Assembly: GCA_006227785.1 (NCBI GenBank)
Contig: SBFU01000148.1
Location: forward strand, 1-11,014
Source: Burkholderiales bacterium
GTDB taxonomy: Bacteria; Pseudomonadota; Gammaproteobacteria; Burkholderiales; Burkholderiaceae_C
DNA length: 11,014 bases
Direction of reading: 5' to 3'
This document shows positions 7,074 through 11,014 of this stretch, in pieces. The notes under the pieces are model-generated. The model ran no database searches and had not been told where the DNA came from. It saw nothing but the letters and a program-made list of their open reading frames with translations. Position 1 is the stretch's first letter. Each line of letters begins with the position of its first letter. A program made the position numbers and the translations under genes.

Positions 7074-7513
7074 GTGAGGGGGGTCGTTCTGGGGTTCAGG
7101 TGGCCTTCCACTTGAACGCGGCCGACAAGACGGATTATTCCTGCAGACTGCTCCGCAAAGCCTACCTGAAGGGCACGCGTTGCCAGGTTCTGGGTCCGGA
7201 GGATGATCTGCGGGCACTTGATGCCGCACTCTGGGTCCGTGGTGCGGGTGAGTTTCTGGCACACAGCACCGACGACGACCCCCCAGCCGTGCGTCAGCGG
7301 TCGCTGCTGCACCTGGGGCGGCTGGCGCCGGAGGGATTGCGTGTGCTGGTCATCCTGGGAGAGACCGATGCGCCCGGCGACATGGTGGATGTTGATCGCG
7401 TCATCGAGGTGGTTTCCACCCTGGAATCTGACAAGGAACGGGCCCGCTTGCGTTGGAAACGCTATCGGCAACAGGGCATTGAGCCGGCTCGGCACGATGT
7501 GTCGTCCCTCTGA
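7070..7513 (+). CDS. holC: DNA polymerase III chi subunit HolC
   Basis: Chi is the small clamp-loader accessory subunit that links the replicative polymerase, through psi, to single-stranded-DNA-binding protein. This protein has 147 residues, the same length as E. coli chi. Recognisable features are the N-terminal VQVAFHLNAADK strand, the central helix LDAALWVRGAGEFLAH (50-65), the hydrophobic strand LRVLVILGE (90-98), and the C-terminal helix ARLRWKRYRQQG (125-136). The ATG lies in the ATGA shared with the pepA stop, so it is most likely translated by coupling; there is no independent Shine-Dalgarno. pepA-holC linkage is well known in gammaproteobacteria, where valS follows. Here valS is absent and a 289-nt gap follows instead. 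Sequence similarity in this family is low, so the synteny matters for the call. Confidence 0.9.
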   Translation: MSEGGRSGVQVAFHLNAADKTDYSCRLLRKAYLKGTRCQVLGPEDDLRALDAALWVRGAGEFLAHSTDDDPPAVRQRSLLHLGRLAPEGLRVLVILGETDAPGDMVDVDRVIEVVSTLESDKERARLRWKRYRQQGIEPARHDVSSL

Positions 7514-7802
7514 GTTTCCCCTGGGGCCTGCGTGATGCTTGACGCCATCCGGGCAGCCCAGGGCTCCTGTGGCCTGGGTATTCGGCAGACTCCGTTCATG
7601 GCCGATGTTTCTTCCCGTTGAGGCCGCGATCAATCGGGCTAATGGGGCATACAGGGAAGTGATGCGACCTCGGACAAACCCTTGCCCTCCGGCCTGAGCC
7701 GTGGCCTGGCGCGGAATCAGGTCCGGTTTTCGGGTATCTTTATGGGTGTGGAGAAAAAAGTTCCCTCCGCGTCTCAACATCCCTTCCTTTCTGAGGATTT
7801 CT
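7514..7802 (+). other. 289-nt intergenic region / leader of the binding-protein gene
   Basis: I see no convincing gene here; the longest candidate is a 28-codon ATG frame at 7535-7621 without support. A hairpin, GCCCAGG (7556-7562) with CCTGGGT (7573-7579) and a 10-nt loop, could slow transcription after holC, but it has no T-run and is not a convincing terminator. A weak promoter-like pair, TTGAGG (7618-7623) and TAATGG (7640-7645) with a 16-nt spacer, would give the downstream gene a leader of roughly 150 nt. TATCTT at 7735-7740 is an alternative -10 without a -35. The promoter of the next gene should be within this stretch, but I cannot place it firmly. Confidence 0.4.
7793..7797 (+). promoter_or_regulatory. 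Shine-Dalgarno GAGGA of the binding-protein gene
   Basis: GAGGA lies 5 nt before ATG 7803, directly in front of a lipoprotein signal sequence. It decides this start against the in-frame GTG at 7701, which would add an Arg/Trp-rich stretch before the signal peptide. Confidence 0.75.
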
Positions 7803-8984
7803 ATGCAACTGAACCTGAAACTTGCCGTCATCGCCGCGGCTGTTGCCCTGGCCGCTTGCGGCAAAAAAGAAGAGGCAGCACCTGCTGCCAGTTCTGCTCC
7901 TGCGGCAGCTCCCGCCCAGGTGATCAAGATCGGTCACGTTGGCCCCACCAGCGGCGCCATTGCACACCTCGGCAAAGACAACGAAAACGGCGCCCGCATG
8001 GCGATCGAGGAGCTCAACGCGGCTGGCCTGACCATCGGCGGCGCACCTGTGACCTTCGAGCTGCTGGCTGAAGACGACGCCGCCGATCCCCGTCAGGGCG
8101 TGGCCGCCGCACAGAAGCTGATCGATGCCAAGGTCGCTGGCGTGATCGGTCACCTGAACTCGGGCACCACCATCCCGGCGTCCCAGCTGTATCACGACGC
8201 AGGCCTGCCGCAGATCTCCCCCTCGGCCACCAACCCCAAGTACACCCGTCAGGGCTTCCCGGGTGTGTTCCGCATGGTGGCCGACGACGTGCATCTGGGT
8301 AGCACGCTGGGCAAGTACGCCGTTGAAACCCTGGGTGCCAAGAACGTCGCCGTGATCGATGACCGTACCGCTTACGGCCAGGGTGTGGCTGACGAATTCG
8401 AGAAGGCGGTCGTGGCGGCTGGCGCCACCGTGGTGGGACGCGAGTTCACCAACGACAAGGCCACCGACTTCAACGCCATCCTGACCACCCTGAAGGCCAA
8501 GAACCCTGAAGTGGTGTTCTTCGGTGGCATGGACGCAGTCGCCGGCCCGATGCTCAAGCAGATGAAGCAGCTGGGTATCAACGCCAAGTTCATGGGCGGC
8601 GACGGCATCTGCTCGGGCGAGCTGCCCAAGCTGGCCGCCGAAGGCATGGCCGACGAGCAGGTGTATTGCGCCGAAGCCGGTGGTGTGGAAGGCGAAGAGA
8701 AGGCCGGCATGGACAAGTTCCGCGCCGACTTCGCTGCCAAGTTCGGTACCGAAGTTCAGGTGTACGCCCCTTACGTGTACGATGCCGTGAAAGTCATGGC
8801 CAATGCCATGGTGACGGCCGGTTCTGCCGATCCGGCTGCCTACCTGCCGGCGCTCAAGGCCACCGACTACCAAGGCGTGACTGGCAAGATCTCCTTCGAC
8901 GAGAAGGGTGACATCAAGAACGGCGCGCTGACGCTCATGACCTACAAGGGTGGTGTGCGTACCCCGATCGCCGTGATTCGCTGA
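7803..8984 (+). CDS. Branched-chain amino acid ABC transporter substrate-binding lipoprotein (LivJ/LivK family)
   Basis: This is a type I periplasmic binding protein of the Leu/Ile/Val-binding family, 393 residues, which delivers amino acids or related compounds to a Liv-type ABC permease. The signal peptide MQLNLKLAVIAAAVALAACG ends in a lipobox, L16-A-A-C19, so the mature protein should be lipid-anchored at C19. An Ala/Pro-rich linker (23-39) follows, then the binding domain beginning IKIGHVGPTSG at 41-51. Other family landmarks are NGARMAIEELN (62-72), GVIGHLNSGTT (113-123), ISPSATNP (138-145) and the hinge-region YAPYVYDAV (321-329). C270 and C289 could pair. Codon choice is strongly biased to C/G-ending preferred codons, which suggests high expression. 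No permease or ATPase gene adjoins it and a terminator follows, so it is probably transcribed alone and shares a transporter encoded elsewhere. The ligand cannot be read from sequence. Confidence 0.92.
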   Translation: MQLNLKLAVIAAAVALAACGKKEEAAPAASSAPAAAPAQVIKIGHVGPTSGAIAHLGKDNENGARMAIEELNAAGLTIGGAPVTFELLAEDDAADPRQGVAAAQKLIDAKVAGVIGHLNSGTTIPASQLYHDAGLPQISPSATNPKYTRQGFPGVFRMVADDVHLGSTLGKYAVETLGAKNVAVIDDRTAYGQGVADEFEKAVVAAGATVVGREFTNDKATDFNAILTTLKAKNPEVVFFGGMDAVAGPMLKQMKQLGINAKFMGGDGICSGELPKLAAEGMADEQVYCAEAGGVEGEEKAGMDKFRADFAAKFGTEVQVYAPYVYDAVKVMANAMVTAGSADPAAYLPALKATDYQGVTGKISFDEKGDIKNGALTLMTYKGGVRTPIAVIR

Positions 8985-8998
8985 TCGAATCGTGGAGC

Positions 8999-9023
8999 CT
9001 GCCGCTCAGGCGGCAGCGCCTGA
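8999..9023 (+). other. Two mutually exclusive hairpins in the 3' UTR
   Basis: CTGCCGC (8999-9005) pairs perfectly with GCGGCAG (9010-9016) around a TCAG loop. TCAGGCG (9006-9012) pairs perfectly with CGCCTGA (9017-9023) around a GCAG loop. The two share 9006-9016, so only one can form at a time. They lie between the stop codon and the terminator, and may stabilise the mRNA 3' end. Confidence 0.55.
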
Positions 9024-9048
9024 AGGCCACCCTTGCGGTGGCCTTTTT
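9023..9048 (+). terminator. Rho-independent terminator of the binding-protein gene
   Basis: A perfect 9-bp stem, AAGGCCACC (9023-9031) with GGTGGCCTT (9037-9045) around a CTTGC loop, runs into five consecutive T at 9044-9048. It lies 38 nt after the stop codon at 8982-8984. Confidence 0.92.
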
Positions 9049-9093
9049 CATTTGACGTTGACCCGGGCAACGCGGCTGGGGCTGGTTCAGCCA

Positions 9094-9119
9094 GAAAAAA
9101 ACCACCCTCAGGTGGTTTT
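9094..9119 (-). terminator. Rho-independent terminator of tRNA-Ser (possibly bidirectional)
   Basis: AAAACCACC (9098-9106) and GGTGGTTTT (9111-9119) form a perfect 9-bp stem around a 4-nt loop. Read on the minus strand it begins 11 nt after the tRNA CCA end and finishes in seven T (complement of 9095-9101), an ideal terminator for the tRNA. Read on the plus strand it ends in four T, so it could also back up the binding-protein terminator. Confidence 0.88.
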
Positions 9120-9130
9120 CATCGTGTTCG

Positions 9131-9220
<90 letters not shown>

Positions 9221-9232
9221 GCGAAGCCTCAC

Positions 9233-9238
9233 ATTGTA
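9233..9238 (-). promoter_or_regulatory. -10 box TACAAT of the tRNA-Ser promoter
   Basis: TACAAT on the minus strand, one base off consensus, lies 12 nt before the tRNA 5' end, which is a suitable distance for a short leader. No good -35 hexamer is seen 16-18 nt upstream (the region is G-rich, CTGGGGTG). The bases between the -10 box and the tRNA are GC-rich near the expected start, as in stringently controlled stable-RNA promoters; that control is inference. Confidence 0.5.
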
Positions 9239-9276
9239 GCAGGCTTGCGGTCCCACCCCAGACCGTGCAGGCCGCC

Positions 9277-9666
9277 TCAGCCAGCGGCAGTCGATCCGGT
9301 GCGCCCGGTCCAGGCGTGTGCCTTCAGCACATCCAGCGGCACGTGGTCCAGGGTGGAGGCGTGGGTAGCCTCCAGCACCACAGGTGGGGCCACACCGGCC
9401 TCCAGCGCTTCCAGCCAGCGCCGGACACACAGGCACCATCGATCACCCGGTCTGAGACCGGCAAACCGCCACTCGGGACGTGGCGTCGACAGGTCGTTGC
9501 CTCGACTGGCCGAAAAGGCCAGGAAGTCGGCCGTGACCCGCGCGCACACGACATGGGTGCCGTGGTCGCTGGCGTCGGTCCGGCAGCAGCCGTCGCGAAA
9601 AAAACCGGTCAGCGGGTCAAACGAGCAGGCCAGCAGGGGCCCGCCCAGCACATTGGATGCGTTCAC
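9277..9666 (-). CDS. DUF2237 family protein
   Basis: This is a 129-residue protein that I recognise as a DUF2237 member by its conserved blocks: NVLGGPLLACSFDPLTGFFR (5-24), DGCC (25-28), RGNDLSTPRPEWRFAGLRPG (55-74), DRWCLC (75-80), and EALEAGVAPPVVLEATH (86-102). The function of the family is unknown to me. Six cysteines (14, 27, 28, 41, 78, 80) with H38 and H102 suggest a metal site or redox chemistry, but this is inference. There is no signal peptide or membrane segment, so it is probably cytosolic. The start is GTG 9666, with GGAGAG 5 nt upstream. It lies 15 nt after the SPFH gene on the same strand, so it is probably cotranscribed with it. Downstream is the tRNA-Ser promoter, with no terminator in between. 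Confidence 0.88.
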   Translation of the reverse strand: MNASNVLGGPLLACSFDPLTGFFRDGCCRTDASDHGTHVVCARVTADFLAFSASRGNDLSTPRPEWRFAGLRPGDRWCLCVRRWLEALEAGVAPPVVLEATHASTLDHVPLDVLKAHAWTGRTGSTAAG

Positions 9667-9671
9667 CGCGA

Positions 9672-9677
9672 CTCTCC
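9672..9677 (-). promoter_or_regulatory. Shine-Dalgarno GGAGAG deciding a GTG start
   Basis: GGAGAG on the minus strand lies 5 nt before GTG 9666 in the short gap after the SPFH gene. It supports GTG as the DUF2237 start, in line with the conserved NVLGG block beginning four residues later. Confidence 0.65.
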
Positions 9678-9681
9678 AGGG

Positions 9682-10596
9682 TCAATTGGGCTTGCTGGCC
9701 GTGATCATCTTCATGGCCGAACTGATCAGGGCGGACACCTCGGTCATGTTGCTCGGAACCACCAGTGTGGTCGTTGCATCGGTGGCCAGCCTGCCGTAGG
9801 CATCCACGGCTTTTTCAGCCACTTTCAGCTGCACAGCCTGTTCGCCTCCAGGCTGGCGAATGGCCATGGCCACCCGTTCGATGGCCTGGGCAGTGGCGTC
9901 GGCAACCGCCTTGATGGCCTCGGCCTCACCCTGTGCCTTGTTGATCTCGGCCTGCTTTTCGCCTTCCGAGCGGGCGATGAAGGCCTCCCGCTCACCGGTG
10001 GCAATGTTGATCTGCTCCTGGCGTCGCCCTTCAGACGCGGCGATCAGGGCGCGTTTCTCTCGCTCGGCGGTGATCTGGGCCTGCATCGATCGCAGGATCT
10101 CGGCCGGTGGCGTGAGGTCCTTGATTTCGTAGCGAAGCACCTTGACGCCCCAGTTGAGGGCCGCCTCGTCAATGGCCGAGACCACCTGCGCGTTGATCAT
10201 CTCGCGCTCTTCGAAGGTTTTGTCCAGCTCAAGGCGGCCGATGACCGAGCGCAGCGAGGTCTGGGCCAGCTGGGTGATGGCGATGATGTAGTTGGACGAG
10301 CCGTAGCTGGCGCGCATCGGATCGGTCACCTGGAAATACAGGATGCCGTCCACCTTGAGCTGGGTGTTGTCCCGCGTGATGCAGACCTGCTCGGGCACAT
10401 CCAGAGGGATTTCCTTGAGGCTGTGCTTATAGGCCACCTTGTCCACGAAAGGAACCAGCACGTTGAGGCCGGGCGCCAGTGTGGCCTGGTACTTGCCCAG
10501 TCGCTCGACCACCCAGGCGGTCTGCTGGGGCACCACCTTGACGGCGCGGATGATGAAGATGGCGGCAATGATGAAGAGCAGAAATGCGATTTCCAT
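9682..10596 (-). CDS. qmcA: SPFH/stomatin-like membrane protein (QmcA/paraslipin type)
   Basis: This is a 304-residue SPFH (band 7) protein, the same size as E. coli QmcA (305). These proteins form large membrane-bound oligomers in the inner membrane and are linked to membrane quality control with FtsH and to NfeD partners. One N-terminal membrane anchor lies at about residues 2-18. The SPFH domain runs from about 19 to 180 and contains VVPQQTAWVVERLGKY (21-36), LAPGLNVLVPFVDKV (40-54) and the TPPAEILRSM box (162-171). It is followed by an Ala/Glu-rich coiled coil of about 175-240 and a short C-terminal region. ATG 10596 has AGGGA about 10 nt upstream. The gene follows nfeD by 54 nt, the usual pairing for this family, and precedes the DUF2237 gene by 15 nt. 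The family assignment is firm; orthology to qmcA itself is likely but not proven. Confidence 0.92.
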   Translation of the reverse strand: MEIAFLLFIIAAIFIIRAVKVVPQQTAWVVERLGKYQATLAPGLNVLVPFVDKVAYKHSLKEIPLDVPEQVCITRDNTQLKVDGILYFQVTDPMRASYGSSNYIIAITQLAQTSLRSVIGRLELDKTFEEREMINAQVVSAIDEAALNWGVKVLRYEIKDLTPPAEILRSMQAQITAEREKRALIAASEGRRQEQINIATGEREAFIARSEGEKQAEINKAQGEAEAIKAVADATAQAIERVAMAIRQPGGEQAVQLKVAEKAVDAYGRLATDATTTLVVPSNMTEVSALISSAMKMITASKPN

Positions 10597-10650
10597 TTGG
10601 CGGATTCCCTGTTGACTTGAATGCGGATGGGGGACGGGGGGCTGCGGCGC

Positions 10651-11014
10651 TCAGACCTTTTCGACCAGCAGCTTGTTGCCGACCAGTTCGGCCACCCGGT
10701 AGCTGCCTGCACCTTCAGGCTCACCGCTGCGGGTGATCACCTGCCACTGGGCACCCCGGTACCGCACCGATGCGGTCCCGTCGGGCTGCCAGGCGTCGAC
10801 GGTGACGATCTCGCCCACGTCCAGGTTGACGCTGCGAAGCGATCGCACGGACGGATCGGTCGAGCGGCGCCGGCGCAGAACGTAGAGCATGCCGGTGGCC
10901 ACGCTGCCGATCGCGGCTGCCAGCACCAGCTGGGCCGTCAGACCCAGGCCCAGGTGGGCCGCCAGTGCCCCGGCTGCCAGCCCGACGGCCAGCATCAGCA
11001 GGTAAAAAGTGCCT
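10651..11014 (-). CDS. NfeD family protein (5' end outside the window)
   Basis: This is the small NfeD form that partners stomatin-like SPFH proteins: a membrane region followed by a soluble OB-fold domain. At least 120 residues are visible. The first in-window ATG (10995) is probably internal, because the frame stays open to the edge and the codons before it read GTFYLL, a membrane-helix sequence that fits the family N terminus. Hydrophobic segments (LLMLAVGLAAGALAAHLGLG and the next, ending before LRRRRS) are followed by the OB-like domain containing VNLDVGEIVTVDAW and the C-terminal RVAELVGNKLLVEKV. The short form lacks the ClpP-like protease domain of long NfeD proteins, as far as can be seen. 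It lies upstream of and probably in one operon with the SPFH gene. Confidence 0.88.
   Translation of the reverse strand, partial: GTFYLLMLAVGLAAGALAAHLGLGLTAQLVLAAAIGSVATGMLYVLRRRRSTDPSVRSLRSVNLDVGEIVTVDAWQPDGTASVRYRGAQWQVITRSGEPEGAGSYRVAELVGNKLLVEKV

Noticed and set aside
5667..7262. 531-codon open frame on the minus strand across pepA and holC
   Set aside because: It is antisense to pepA, whose metal ligands and full length are intact. The translation shows no recognised family, and long antisense frames are common in GC-rich DNA.
7535..7621. 28-codon ATG frame after holC
   Set aside because: It is very short, has no clear Shine-Dalgarno and no recognisable sequence; nothing beyond an open frame supports it.
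7740..8873. 377-codon minus-strand open frame opposite the binding-protein gene
   Set aside because: The plus strand has a lipobox, Shine-Dalgarno, biased codons and a terminator. The antisense product is Gly/His-rich without a family match.
9265..10620. 451-codon plus-strand open frame opposite the SPFH and DUF2237 genes
   Set aside because: It mirrors two well-recognised minus-strand genes, is rich in Gly/His/Arg as expected of a shadow frame, and has no recognisable domain.

Overview
The window looks like ordinary, GC-rich chromosomal DNA from a betaproteobacterium, most likely order Burkholderiales and perhaps Comamonadaceae. This is inferred from the proteins: a 314-residue CysB with the CysB sulfate-binding residues, a lipobox-bearing branched-chain amino acid binding protein starting MQLNLK, and the pepA-holC / lptF-lptG neighbourhood known from proteobacteria. 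Nearly every base is assigned to a housekeeping gene. I see no mobile element, CRISPR array, phage gene or toxin-antitoxin pair.

Left part (1-5546). A plus-strand gene at the edge encodes a Tat-exported Rieske [2Fe-2S] protein. It ends directly against a minus-strand gene set that reads lptF, lptG, cbiX, cysB, ybdL. lptF/lptG and cbiX/cysB overlap through ATGA, lptG and cbiX are 5 nt apart, and ybdL follows cysB after 55 nt. The set joins two inner-membrane subunits of the lipopolysaccharide exporter to three sulfur-related functions: a small sirohydrochlorin chelatase (siroheme for sulfite reductase), the regulator of cysteine biosynthesis, and a methionine-type aminotransferase.

Centre (5574-8984). 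Divergent from lptF, with only 27 nt between start codons, are pepA (leucyl aminopeptidase) and holC (DNA polymerase III chi subunit), again joined by ATGA. After a 289-nt gap comes a strongly translated-looking monocistronic gene for a lipoprotein of the Leu/Ile/Val-binding family. It has no permease or ATPase genes beside it and ends in a strong rho-independent terminator preceded by two mutually exclusive hairpins.

Right part (9094-11014). On the minus strand lie nfeD (cut by the window edge), a stomatin/SPFH gene of the QmcA type, and a DUF2237 gene. They appear to form one transcription unit, followed by tRNA-Ser(GGA) with its own -10 box and its own terminator. The tRNA terminator faces the terminator of the binding-protein gene.

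I did not find a clearly new system. The points most worth a second look are the LPS-export/sulfur gene fusion, the chelatase-regulator coupling, the atypical Rieske protein, the DUF2237 gene attached to an SPFH/NfeD pair, and the alternative hairpins after the binding-protein gene.
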